From contig DXGQ01000046.1 in NCBI GenBank assembly GCA_019113845.1, forward strand, positions 1 to 64,000: DNA of 64,000 nt, given 5' to 3'. Positions 26,530 through 34,933 of the stretch are shown here, piece by piece. A program made the position numbers and the translations under genes. Each line of letters begins with the position of its first letter. Within the stretch, counting starts at the first letter, position 1. Under the pieces are notes generated by a model, which was given only the letters and a program-made list of their open reading frames with translations, did no database searches and was not told where the DNA came from. The DNA comes from Candidatus Anaerobutyricum avicola (GTDB lineage: Bacteria; Bacillota; Clostridia; Lachnospirales; Lachnospiraceae).

Positions 26530-27705
26530 ATGAAAGAACTGGAATTAAAATATGGCTGTAACCCGAATCAGAAGCCTTCCCGCATTTACATGGAAAACGG
26601 GGAGCTTCCGATCACAGTGCTCAACGGAAAACCGGGATATATCAATTTCCTGGATGCTTTTAACGGCTGGCAGCTTGTAAAGGAGTTAAAAAAGGCAACC
26701 GGACTTCCGGCAGCCACTTCTTTTAAACACGTATCTCCGGCCGGAGCTGCCGTAGGTCTGCCTCTTTCCGATACCCTGGCTAAGATCTACTGGGTAGATG
26801 ATCTGGGTGAGCTTTCTCCGCTGGCCTGCGCTTACGCGAGAGCAAGAGGAGCGGACCGGATGTCTTCCTACGGTGATTTCATTGCCCTGTCCGACGTCTG
26901 CGACGTGCCGACAGCCAACATGATCAAACGTGAGGTATCCGACGGTATCATCGCACCGGGCTATGAGCCGGAGGCGCTGGAGATACTCAAATCCAAAAAG
27001 AAGGGGAACTACAATGTGATTCAGATCGATCCGGATTACGTGCCGGAGGAGATCGAGCGCAAGCAGGTTTTCGGTATCACCTTTGAACAGGGAAGAAATG
27101 AGCTCAATATCGATAAAGATTTCTTCTCCAACATTGTGACAGAAAACAAAGAGCTGCCGGAACAGGCTAGAATCGATCTGGCAATCTCCATGATCACCTT
27201 AAAATATACGCAGTCCAACTCCGTCTGCTACGTAAAGGACGGACAGGCCATCGGTATCGGCGCCGGACAGCAGTCCAGAATCCACTGTACCCGTCTGGCC
27301 GGACAGAAAGCAGACAACTGGTGGCTGCGTCAGTCTCCGCAGGTAATGGGACTGCAGTTTAAAGACGAGATCCGTCGTGCGGACAGAGACAATGCCATCG
27401 ACGTTTACATGGGCGATGAGTACATGGATGTGCTTGCGGATGGCGCCTGGGAAAACATTTTTAAAGTAAAACCGGAAGTGTTTACAAGAGAAGCCAAGAG
27501 AGAGTGGCTGGATAAGATGACAGATGTGGCGCTTGGCTCCGACGCGTTCTTCCCGTTCGGCGACAACATCGAGAGAGCCCATAAGAGCGGTGTAAAATAT
27601 GTGGCACAGCCAGGCGGTTCCATCCGTGATGATAACGTTATCGAAACCTGCAATAAATACAACATGGTGATGGCGTTCACAGGAATCCGGCTGTTCCATC
27701 ACTAA
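26530..27705 (+). CDS. Stand-alone AICAR formyltransferase
   Basis: About 391 residues matching only the AICAR transformylase part of PurH: KYGCNPNQKPSRIY, GYINFLDAFNGWQLVKEL, SFKHVSPAGAAVGLPL, and the C-terminal VKYVAQPGGSIRDDNVI with TGIRLFHH. It formylates AICAR using 10-formyl-tetrahydrofolate. The inosinicase domain is absent because that activity is encoded by the preceding gene. The start at 26530 follows GGAAAGG; an in-frame ATG at 26509 is a close alternative. Confidence 0.9.
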   Translation: MKELELKYGCNPNQKPSRIYMENGELPITVLNGKPGYINFLDAFNGWQLVKELKKATGLPAATSFKHVSPAGAAVGLPLSDTLAKIYWVDDLGELSPLACAYARARGADRMSSYGDFIALSDVCDVPTANMIKREVSDGIIAPGYEPEALEILKSKKKGNYNVIQIDPDYVPEEIERKQVFGITFEQGRNELNIDKDFFSNIVTENKELPEQARIDLAISMITLKYTQSNSVCYVKDGQAIGIGAGQQSRIHCTRLAGQKADNWWLRQSPQVMGLQFKDEIRRADRDNAIDVYMGDEYMDVLADGAWENIFKVKPEVFTREAKREWLDKMTDVALGSDAFFPFGDNIERAHKSGVKYVAQPGGSIRDDNVIETCNKYNMVMAFTGIRLFHH

Positions 27706-27765
27706 AATAAAGATTTGTCAAGATAATCCCATCTCATAAGAATCCAGGGATATAGCAGAACAAAC

Positions 27766-28017
27766 GAGGACATGAGACCACAGACAGGTTCTCCCGACTC
27801 GACCCTCCGTCGGATATCCGATCGTTATTGACAAGCAGGGAACCGCTTATCGCGGTTTCCGGCTGATGCCGTCCGGGCAGAATAGAAAGCCCGTCCTTTG
27901 TGCGAGCACAGGACGGGACATTCTATCCTTCCCGGCTCCCTGCTTTCTTTGCAGGTTGTGCCATATCCTCCGTCACAGCTCGCGGTCGAATCCTGTCTGC
28001 GGCCGTAAAATGTCCTC
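27766..28017 (-). repeat. Large branched palindromic element, copy 1
   Basis: Oriented on the minus strand. The outer arms GAGGACAT (27766-27773) and its complement at 28010-28017 close a stem that continues through the ACAGACAGG/CCTGTCTG segments. Inside lies a conserved internal loop, CGACCGCGAGCTGTGA on one strand and GAGGGTCGAGTCGGGAG on the other, then the short helix GGATAT/ATATCC. The interior holds further helices: AGCAGGGA/TCCCTGCT, AACCGC/GCGGTT, and a long arm around CCCGTCCT/AGGACGGG. It lies after the formyltransferase gene. Confidence 0.65.
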
Positions 28018-28132
28018 TGTGCTGTGTAAAATTATCTGTTTTTCATCCCCCGACATAACAATTATCTATAGCCATAATCTGCTGTTTTGCCAGTATACAC
28101 AGGACTTTTGTAAAAGTGGAACAGAGGTTTTC

Positions 28133-28302
28133 CAATATACAGATGCCATTTGGAGTTCATACAGTTTCCGACCGCGAGCTGTGAGCGAGGACTGGCTGAA
28201 ACTGTTTTGCGATTTCTCCCTGCCGATCAAAAACGCCTGCAGTCCGAGTGAGGGTCGAGTCGGGAGGAACTGTATGAGAACGAATGGCATCGTCTGTTAT
28301 AT
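28133..28302 (+). repeat. Large palindromic element, copy 2
   Basis: Plus-strand orientation. The outer stem pairs ATATACAGATGCCATT (from 28134) and CATACAGTTTCC with GGAACTGTATG and ATGGCATCGTCTG. It shares the conserved loop CGACCGCGAGCTGTGAG and GAGTGAGGGTCGAGTCGGGAG with copy 1, but its inner helix is GGACTG/CAGTCC instead of GGATAT/ATATCC. It lies head-on to the end of aroA. Bases 27706-27765 and 28018-28132 show nothing else. Confidence 0.65.
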
Positions 28303-28321
28303 GAGAAATTTGTTGTCATCT

Positions 28322-29629
28322 TTACAAATCTTGTGTATACAGACTCTCTATCTGCTGGAAAAAGTCCGGATAGGACACATCCACGCAGTCACTGTCGGTG
28401 ATGACGGTCTCGCCGTCGGCGTTAAGTCCGGCAATGGCAAAGGTCATGGCGATGCGGTGGTCCATGGCGCAGTCGATGGAAGCGCCGTGAAGAGCTGCCG
28501 GTTGTTCGCCGGTTGTCCGGCTGTTGATGATAAAACCGTCGTCTGTCGGGATCACATCCGCCCCCATGGCTGTGAGATTCTCGCTGACGATGGCGATGCG
28601 GTCACTTTCCTTGACCCGGAGTTCGTGGGCGTCGCGGATGATGGTCTTTCCTTCGGCAAAGCAGGACATGAGAGCGATGACCGGAAGTTCGTCGATGAGT
28701 GTCGGGATGATCTCGCCCTCAATGACTGTGCCTCGAAGGCGGGATGTCCGGACGCGGATGTCTGCCACCGGCTCCCCGCCGGCTTCCCGTACATTTTCCA
28801 GGGTGAGATCGGCGTTCATGGCGCGGCATACTTCAAGGATGCCGGCACGGGTAGGATTGATGCCAACGTTCCGGATCAGTATCTCGGAATTCGGGGTGAT
28901 GAGCGCAGCCACAACAAAGAAAGCGGCGGAGGAGATATCTCCCGGCACCTCAATGTGCTGGCCATGCAGTGTCTCTGGCGGGGTGATGGTGCAGGTGTTT
29001 CCTTCTGAGCGGACATCAGCGCCAAAAGCGCGGAGCATCCGTTCGGTGTGATCCCGGGAGAGGGCAGGCTCCGTGACGCTGGTTTCGCCGTTGGCATATA
29101 ATCCGGCCAGAAGCACGCAGGATTTTACCTGGGCGGAAGCCACGGGCGAATCGTAGTGGATGGCGGAAAGCGGTCTGCCATGGATGAGGAGAGGCGCACA
29201 GCCGTTCCCGTGTTTACTCATGATTTCTGCGCCCATCATGGTAAGCGGGGTGATGATCCGGTTCATCGGACGGGAGTTTAAGGAGGCGTCGCCGCTTAAC
29301 TCCGTGGAAAAAGGCTGTCCGGCGAGGATTCCGGAGATCAGCCGGGTGGTGGTGCCGCTGTTTCCTACGTCAAGCGTACCTGCCGGAGCGGAAAGCCCGT
29401 GCAGTCCCTTCCCGTGAACATAGATCTGTTCATTTTTTTCTTCAATATCAATTCCCATGGCGCGGAAACAGCCGATAGTGGACAGACAGTCGGCTCCCTT
29501 TAAAAATCCATGAATGGTGGTCGTGCCCTCGGCCAGGGCGCCGAACATGACAGCCCGGTGGCTGATGGATTTGTCGCCCGGCACGCGGATGGTGCCCCGC
29601 AGCCCGGTTTTTCTGGTCAATGTTTTCAT
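28322..29629 (-). CDS. aroA: 3-phosphoshikimate 1-carboxyvinyltransferase (EPSP synthase)
   Basis: A 435-residue enzyme of the shikimate pathway joining shikimate-3-phosphate and phosphoenolpyruvate. It shows the two-domain motif set: GDKSISHRAVMFGALAEGTT, LDVGNSGTTTRLISG (PEP site), LRVKESDRI and DHRIAMTFAIAGL. The start at 29629 (MKTLTRK) has AGAGGA upstream. It follows tyrA on the same strand after 141 bases, an aromatic amino acid pair. Confidence 0.95.
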   Translation of the reverse strand: MKTLTRKTGLRGTIRVPGDKSISHRAVMFGALAEGTTTIHGFLKGADCLSTIGCFRAMGIDIEEKNEQIYVHGKGLHGLSAPAGTLDVGNSGTTTRLISGILAGQPFSTELSGDASLNSRPMNRIITPLTMMGAEIMSKHGNGCAPLLIHGRPLSAIHYDSPVASAQVKSCVLLAGLYANGETSVTEPALSRDHTERMLRAFGADVRSEGNTCTITPPETLHGQHIEVPGDISSAAFFVVAALITPNSEILIRNVGINPTRAGILEVCRAMNADLTLENVREAGGEPVADIRVRTSRLRGTVIEGEIIPTLIDELPVIALMSCFAEGKTIIRDAHELRVKESDRIAIVSENLTAMGADVIPTDDGFIINSRTTGEQPAALHGASIDCAMDHRIAMTFAIAGLNADGETVITDSDCVDVSYPDFFQQIESLYTQDL

Positions 29630-29663
29630 AATGCAGATTCCTCTCATATCTTTATATCATAGT

Positions 29664-29736
29664 GCAGGGGACAAAAACCTGTCCCCCTGCGGTATACCGA
29701 GTATTTTCGTACGGCGCTTCTTTTGTCGTACGGCGC
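29664..29736 (-). promoter_or_regulatory. Hairpin and short repeats between tyrA and aroA
   Basis: The hairpin GCAGGGGACA/TGTCCCCCTGC lies at 29664-29690, and the ten-base word CGTACGGCGC occurs twice at 29708-29717 and 29727-29736. There is no T run after the hairpin, so it may be an mRNA processing or stability element rather than a terminator. Confidence 0.45.
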
Positions 29737-29770
29737 CCGTTTTCCTGTGCATTTCTTAAAAAGGAAAGTT

Positions 29771-30874
29771 TCATCGGATATGCACGGTGTAATTGCGCTC
29801 TTTTAAAACTTTTGCCGCTTTTGTGCAGGATTCGTCGTCATATAAAATAATCTCCAGAACACCTTCCTCAAACTCCCGGTTATGGACAATGCCGATATTT
29901 TTGATACTGATATTGTTAAAGGCGAGCTGAGAAGCCGCTGTGGCGATGGTGCCCGGTTCATCAGGAATATCAATATACAGATGGTGCACTTTCTCAAACA
30001 GTCCTGTGGCATGATCAGGCACAGAATTGCGGTATTCTCCGGCGGTGCGGAAATATTTGTTGATGGAAGCGCCATCTTCTTCATCCAGCTCCTCGATAAC
30101 CTGCTGCAGGTCGCGGATCATGTCCGTGAGCAGAGACTTGATATTTTTGGAATTATTCATGCAGATCTGCTCCCACATGACCGGAGAGGAGGAGGCGATG
30201 CGGGTGATATCTTTAAAACCACCGGCAGCCAGCTGCTTTAGCATACCGTTGTCAGAGTCCGCCCGGCGTACCAGATGTACGAGCTCTGCCGCCACGATGT
30301 GCGGGATATGGCTGATGGAAGCGGTGATATAATCGTGCTGTTCCGGTTTTAAGGTGACGGCCAGTGCGCCCAGTCCCTGAATAAAGGAAGAGAATCTGGC
30401 GCTCAGATGAAACATCGTGTTATCGCTCGGCGTCAGAAAATAATAAGCGTTTTCCAGGAGTCGGTCATTGGAGTTAAGATAGCCGCTCTTTTCAGAGCCG
30501 ACCATCGGATGTCCGCCGATAAAATGTGGTTCCAGGCCCGCCTCGCGCACGGCATCCTGGATAGGCGCCTTCACACTGCCCACATCGGTGAGAAGACACT
30601 GGTCGGAAATGAGATGCTTTAGAACCGGAAGATAGCGGATGTTGACAGCCACCGGCGCACATAAAAAAATGATATCGCAGGTAGAGAAACGTTCATCCAC
30701 CTTATCATAAAACTGGTTCAGGACGCCCTCCTGACAGGCAAGCTTTCCGGCTTCCGTATCGGTGTCGAATCCGTAGATCGTACTCTCCGGGTGTACCCGG
30801 CGGATGGTTTTGGCGATGGAGCCGCCAATGAGACCCAACCCGATGAAGCCGATGGTAAAATGTTCTGTATTCAT
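29771..30874 (-). CDS. tyrA: Prephenate dehydrogenase with ACT domain
   Basis: A 367-residue enzyme converting prephenate to 4-hydroxyphenylpyruvate with NAD for tyrosine synthesis. It has an N-terminal nucleotide fold (GFIGLGLIGGSIA), catalytic-region motifs SVKAPI and GGHPMVGSEKSGY, a helical domain, and a C-terminal ACT domain (HHLYIDIPDEPGTIA) that suggests feedback control by an amino acid. The ATG at 30874 follows GGAGG. Confidence 0.95.
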   Translation of the reverse strand: MNTEHFTIGFIGLGLIGGSIAKTIRRVHPESTIYGFDTDTEAGKLACQEGVLNQFYDKVDERFSTCDIIFLCAPVAVNIRYLPVLKHLISDQCLLTDVGSVKAPIQDAVREAGLEPHFIGGHPMVGSEKSGYLNSNDRLLENAYYFLTPSDNTMFHLSARFSSFIQGLGALAVTLKPEQHDYITASISHIPHIVAAELVHLVRRADSDNGMLKQLAAGGFKDITRIASSSPVMWEQICMNNSKNIKSLLTDMIRDLQQVIEELDEEDGASINKYFRTAGEYRNSVPDHATGLFEKVHHLYIDIPDEPGTIATAASQLAFNNISIKNIGIVHNREFEEGVLEIILYDDESCTKAAKVLKERNYTVHIR

Positions 30875-30942
30875 ATAGAAACCTCCATATAAAAAATTCA
30901 CAAACAGTTCTTTCTCTTATTCTCCGTATTGTATACGTTCCT

Positions 30943-31064
30943 GTACGGAATCCATGCGCGCAGGAATCTTCCCGCTCCGGTATTCTGTGATACGGCGGGT
31001 GGGGGATGGAATCCGTGCGCTGACATACTTTCTTATTTTATATTAGGAAATGAGCCTGTGTCAA
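30943..31064 (-). promoter_or_regulatory. tyrA-aroA promoter and long leader hairpin
   Basis: On the minus strand TTGACA (31064-31059), 16 bases, TATAAA (31042-31037). The transcript would then carry a long hairpin formed by GCACGGATTCCAT and ATGGATTCCGTAC (31019-30943), with an inner CCCGC/GCGGG stem and a CCGTAT/ATACCGG cap. No T-box core (AGGGTGG) was found. Confidence 0.6.
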
Positions 31065-31131
31065 ATGATACATGGAAAAAGAGGATGTGTCAACGCTTTT
31101 TAGTGTTAAAGAGGCGCATGGCTGTAAACGA

Positions 31132-31305
31132 AACAGTTCAGCCATGCCATCTCGGAAACTCGCTGCTTTCGCAGCTTGCCCGGCGCTTTGCGCCTGTTTC
31201 CTCGATGATGGCAGAGCGCCATATGCCTGTCAGAATAAAAAGGCTTATGAAAATAAATTTTCAACGCCTCTTTTATTCTTCCAGGCATATGGCTGAACTG
31301 TTTTT
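31132..31305 (+). ncRNA. Branched RNA structure ending in an intrinsic terminator
   Basis: The outer stem AACAGTTCAGCCAT pairs perfectly with ATGGCTGAACTGTT and runs into TTTTT. Inside, TGCCATC/GATGGCA and GGAAAC/GTTTCC enclose two small hairpins (CGCTGC-TTTC-GCAGC and GGCGC-TTT-GCGCC). A second arm, CCATATGCCTG/CAGGCATATGG, follows, with AGAATAAAA pairing to TTTTATTCT within it. It lies between the divergent tyrA promoter and the EF-G paralogue's promoter. A related segment is at 3603-3685. Confidence 0.6.
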
Positions 31306-31325
31306 GCAAATGTATCAGATTTCTC

Positions 31326-31354
31326 TTGTAATGTTGGTGATTTTTTAGTAAAAT
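31326..31354 (+). promoter_or_regulatory. Promoter of the EF-G paralogue
   Basis: TTGTAA, 17 bases, TAAAAT, about 100 bases before the gene and directly after the terminator-like element. Confidence 0.5.
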
Positions 31355-31460
31355 AGACGTAGAGTTGTTTGAGAATAGTATAAAAATTCGTTGAATCGAC
31401 AATTTTTTTGCATTTTTTATCTCAAACACAATAGAAATTACAACACGGGAGGAACTGATT

Positions 31461-33554
31461 ATGAACGTATATGCAACCGAGAACATTAGAAACGTCGTTT
31501 TACTGGGACATGGCGGCTGTGGTAAGACATCTCTGATCGAGTCCATGGCGTTTACCACCGGTATTATCAAACGAGTGAGAACGGTAGCTGAAGGTGGAAC
31601 TGTAAGTGATTATGATAAAGAAGAGATCAAGAGAAAGTTTTCCATTCAGTCATCAGTGATTCCTCTGGAAGTGGATAATGTGAAGGTGAACCTGTTAGAT
31701 ACACCGGGTCTGTTTGATTTCTCCGGTGAGGTTTACGAGGCGTTGAGTGTTGCGGACGCAGCGGTTATCGTTATCAATGGTAAGTCCGGAGTGGAAGTGG
31801 GAACAAGAAGAAGTTTTGATTTCTGCGCCAAGAAGGGCATTCCGGTCATCGTATATATTACCTGCGTGGAGGATGAGCATGTGGATGCTTCCGCCATCGT
31901 GGATGAACTGAGAGAGAGCTACGGCAACAAGATCGTGCCGTTCCATATGCCGATGAAAGAGGGCAGCGTGTTCAAAGGTTTCATCAATGCCGTGAAGATG
32001 CTGGAATGTCGCCTGCAGCCGAACGGAACGTATGATGAGGTCGTTGTGGAAGAAGGCGTCAATGACGAACTGGATGAGTACCGTGCGCAGCTCATGGAAG
32101 GTGTGGCAGAGACCAGTGAAGAGCTGATGGAGAAGTTCTTCGCAGAAGAGCCGTTCACAGAAGATGAGATCAAGAACGCGATTGTCGGTTCTGTGGCAAA
32201 AAGAGATCTGATGCCGGTTATCTGCGGCGCGATCAACACAGACTACGGCGCAAATATCCTGTTAAACGACATGGTGAAATATTTCTCCGCACCGGGTATG
32301 GTCAATGACCAGTTCACCGGAGTAAAGGTGAAGACGAATGAGCCGGTGAGTGCTTCCTACGATGTATCACAGCCGGTGAGCGCTTACGTGTTCAAGACGA
32401 TCGCAGACCCGTTTGTGGGACGTTTCTCCCTGGTAAAGGTAACCGATGGTATCTTAAAACCGGATACCGCTATCTATAATGGCAATAAAGATACGGAGGA
32501 GCGCATCGGAAAGCTTTACGTATTGAGAGGAAAAGAGCAGTTTGAGGTGAATGCTCTCTACGCCGGCGATATCGGAGCCATCGCCAAGCTGTCCGTGACA
32601 AAGACCGGAGATACCCTTTCCCCGAAGGCGAACCCGATCATATTTGAGAAGGCAGAGATGCCGGAACCGTATACGTTCATGCGCTATGTCACCAGAACGA
32701 AAGGCGACGAGGACAAGGTATCCTCCGCTCTGAAGAAGTTAATGGACGAAGACCTGACATTAAAGGAAGTCAACGACAAAGCAAACCGTCAGATGCTCCT
32801 CTATGGACTGGGCGACCAGCATCTGGAGATCGTGAGAAGCAAGCTGGCTGACAGATATAAAGTAGAGATCGATCTCGTAAAACCGAAAGTAGCATTTAAG
32901 GAGACGATCCGCGGTAACGTGGAAGTCCGTGGTAAATATAAGAAACAGTCCGGCGGTCATGGCCAGTACGGCGATGTTTTAATGCAGTTTGAACCGTCCG
33001 GAGACCTGGAGACACCGTATGTATTTGAAGAGAAGATCTTCGGAGGCGCTGTGCCGAAGAACTACTTCCCGGCTGTAGAGAAAGGTATCGCGGAAAGCTG
33101 CCTGAAGGGACCTCTGGCAGGATATCCGGTTGTCGGCATCAAGGCAACACTGATTGACGGTTCCTACCATCCGGTAGACTCCTCCGAGATGGCCTTCAAA
33201 ATGGCAGCAATCACAGCATTTAAGAATGGTATCATGGATGCCAAGCCGGTTCTGCTGGAGCCGATCGTCAACCTGAAGGTGGATGTGCTTGACTCCAATA
33301 CCGGTGATGTCATGGGCGATCTGAATAAACGTCGTGGCCGTATCCTCGGCATGAATCCTCTGCCGGGCGGCAGACAGGAACTGGAGGCAGATATTCCTCT
33401 GGCAAGTCTGATCGGATACTCCACAGATCTTCGTTCCATGACAGGAGGAAGCGGAGAGTTCTCCTATACGTTCAGCCGCTATGAACAGATGCCTGCTGAC
33501 GCACAGGAAAAGGTATTAAAAGAAGCGGAAGCAGAAAAGGAGAATGAAAAATAA
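31461..33554 (+). CDS. Elongation factor G-like GTPase (paralogue)
   Basis: A 697-residue protein with the full five-domain EF-G layout: G1 LLGHGGCGKTS, G3 DTPGLFDFSG, domain II from about residue 290, domain IV with GGHGQYGDV, and a C-terminal TGGSGEFSYTFSRYEQMP. It is of the EF-G-like (FusA2) group rather than the main EF-G. Where the guanine-specifying NKxD of G4 is expected, the sequence reads VIVYITCVEDEH, so the usual motif is not visible. GGAGG precedes the ATG. It is followed two bases later by the HD gene. Confidence 0.88.
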   Translation: MNVYATENIRNVVLLGHGGCGKTSLIESMAFTTGIIKRVRTVAEGGTVSDYDKEEIKRKFSIQSSVIPLEVDNVKVNLLDTPGLFDFSGEVYEALSVADAAVIVINGKSGVEVGTRRSFDFCAKKGIPVIVYITCVEDEHVDASAIVDELRESYGNKIVPFHMPMKEGSVFKGFINAVKMLECRLQPNGTYDEVVVEEGVNDELDEYRAQLMEGVAETSEELMEKFFAEEPFTEDEIKNAIVGSVAKRDLMPVICGAINTDYGANILLNDMVKYFSAPGMVNDQFTGVKVKTNEPVSASYDVSQPVSAYVFKTIADPFVGRFSLVKVTDGILKPDTAIYNGNKDTEERIGKLYVLRGKEQFEVNALYAGDIGAIAKLSVTKTGDTLSPKANPIIFEKAEMPEPYTFMRYVTRTKGDEDKVSSALKKLMDEDLTLKEVNDKANRQMLLYGLGDQHLEIVRSKLADRYKVEIDLVKPKVAFKETIRGNVEVRGKYKKQSGGHGQYGDVLMQFEPSGDLETPYVFEEKIFGGAVPKNYFPAVEKGIAESCLKGPLAGYPVVGIKATLIDGSYHPVDSSEMAFKMAAITAFKNGIMDAKPVLLEPIVNLKVDVLDSNTGDVMGDLNKRRGRILGMNPLPGGRQELEADIPLASLIGYSTDLRSMTGGSGEFSYTFSRYEQMPADAQEKVLKEAEAEKENEK

Positions 33555-33556
33555 AT

Positions 33557-34117
33557 ATGATTGACAGGGCGATTGCATTTGCGGTGAAGGCTCATGAAGG
33601 GCAGCCGCGTAAAGGGACGGACATACCTTACATTTTTCATCCCATCGAGGTGGGGATGATCGTATCGAGAATCACGGACGATGCGGAGGTGATCGCTGCG
33701 GCGGTGCTCCACGATACGGTGGAGGACTGTGCTTCGGTGACACTGGATGTGATCCGGCAGGAATTCGGAGACCGGGTGGCGCGCATTGTCGGTCTGGAGA
33801 GCGAGGATAAGAGCAAAACCTGGGAGGAACGCAAGGCGGGTACCGTCCGCGCGCTCAAAAAAGAGACCATGCGGGAGGCAAAGATTGTGGCGCTTGGTGA
33901 CAAGTTGTCCAATATCCGGTGTTTCTACGCAGATTATGTCAAGTTGGGTGATGAGTTGTGGCAGCGTTTTAATATGAAGGACAAGCGGATGCAGGGCCGA
34001 TATTATATGGGACTGTGCGATGCGTTGTCTGACTTGTCTGACCTGGAAGAGTATAAGGAGTTTTGCCGGATGGTGCAGATGGTCTTTGGGGATGTAATTG
34101 CCGACGATCAATCATAA
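33557..34117 (+). CDS. Small HD-domain (p)ppGpp hydrolase-like protein
   Basis: A 186-residue HD phosphohydrolase resembling the hydrolase half of RelA/SpoT and the stand-alone MESH1/small alarmone hydrolases. It shows AHEGQPRKGTDIPYIFHP, the HDxxED motif LHDTVEDC, and LGDKLSNIR. No synthetase, TGS or ACT domain is present. It begins two bases after the EF-G-like gene, so the two are co-transcribed. Hydrolysis of alarmones or NADPH is likely for the family but not proven here. Confidence 0.82.
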   Translation: MIDRAIAFAVKAHEGQPRKGTDIPYIFHPIEVGMIVSRITDDAEVIAAAVLHDTVEDCASVTLDVIRQEFGDRVARIVGLESEDKSKTWEERKAGTVRALKKETMREAKIVALGDKLSNIRCFYADYVKLGDELWQRFNMKDKRMQGRYYMGLCDALSDLSDLEEYKEFCRMVQMVFGDVIADDQS

Positions 34118-34157
34118 AACAGCATAAAGACGACAGATTGATATGGAATGATTTTAG

Positions 34158-34255
34158 AGAACTGTTGTAGAATGAACCCGTGCCGGATGTGAGGAATCCC
34201 GGAGAGAGGGCAGGCACGTCCGGCGGGGATTTGCATTTTATGACAGTTCTTTTTT
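34158..34255 (+). terminator. Long intrinsic terminator after the HD gene
   Basis: AGAACTGT pairs with ACAGTTCT followed by six T residues. The stem continues with imperfect pairs (TAGAATG/CATTTTA, GCCGG/CCGGC), and alternative inner pairing CGTGCC/GGCACG exists. The rest of the gap up to 34406 is AT-rich and probably holds the promoter of the pheB-hom unit. Confidence 0.75.
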
Positions 34256-34406
34256 GCGATTTTTTATGAAATTTGAAAAAATGACTGTTGCACATTGGAA
34301 AAGAATGTGATAGTATCTTTCGTGGACATACAAGTGTGTTTGTGTGGCGTACTTTTGGACCTTTATTCGTGAGGATCAGACCGTACATGGGAGATAAGGG
34401 GTTTCA

Positions 34407-34850
34407 ATGGAGAATGCGTTTAAGTTTTATATGGTAAAGAAAAAGGCACTTCCGGAAGTCCTCCTGAAGGTAGCGGAAGTGAACAGCCTGCTCGGTGCAG
34501 GAAAGGTAAAGACAATACGGGAGGCGATTGATACCGTGGGTATCAGCCGCAGCTCTTATTATAAATATAAAGATGATATTTTCCCGATCCATGAAAAGAT
34601 TCAGGGAAAGACCATCACCTTTGTCATGGAGATGGAAGACCGTCCCGGACTTTTATCCAATGTGCTGAAGGTGGTTGCGGAATCGAATGCCAATGTTTTG
34701 TCTATTCATCAGAGTCTTCCGGTGAATCACATCGCGCTCATCACGCTGAGTGTGCGGGTGCTCCCTACGACCGATGATATAACAGAACTGTTTGAGAGGA
34801 TCGCGGATGCCAGCGGTATACATAATCTGAAGATAGTATCCGCAGAATGA
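34407..34850 (+). CDS. pheB: ACT-domain protein PheB
   Basis: A 147-residue protein with an N-terminal helix-turn-helix-like part (VNSLLGAGKVKTIREAIDTVGISRSSYYKYKDDI, residues about 26-60) and a C-terminal ACT domain (ITFVMEMEDRPGLLSNVLKVV). It matches the PheB/UPF0735 family commonly encoded next to hom in Firmicutes. A role as an amino acid-sensing regulator fits the context, but the activity is not established. hom follows after about 80 bases. Confidence 0.88.
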   Translation: MENAFKFYMVKKKALPEVLLKVAEVNSLLGAGKVKTIREAIDTVGISRSSYYKYKDDIFPIHEKIQGKTITFVMEMEDRPGLLSNVLKVVAESNANVLSIHQSLPVNHIALITLSVRVLPTTDDITELFERIADASGIHNLKIVSAE

Positions 34851-34933
34851 TAAAAGTATCGTCGCGCCGGTACATTTTCCCCGAGGGGACATGCGGCGCT
34901 GCCAGACAGAAAGAAGAGATGAGGAGGACAGCG

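Noticed and set aside
27866..29008. 380-codon plus-strand frame across the palindromes and aroA
   Set aside because: Its first part lies in structured intergenic DNA and the rest is antisense to aroA.
30875..31064. T-box leader for tyrA
   Set aside because: No AGGGTGG core or antiterminator pair was found.
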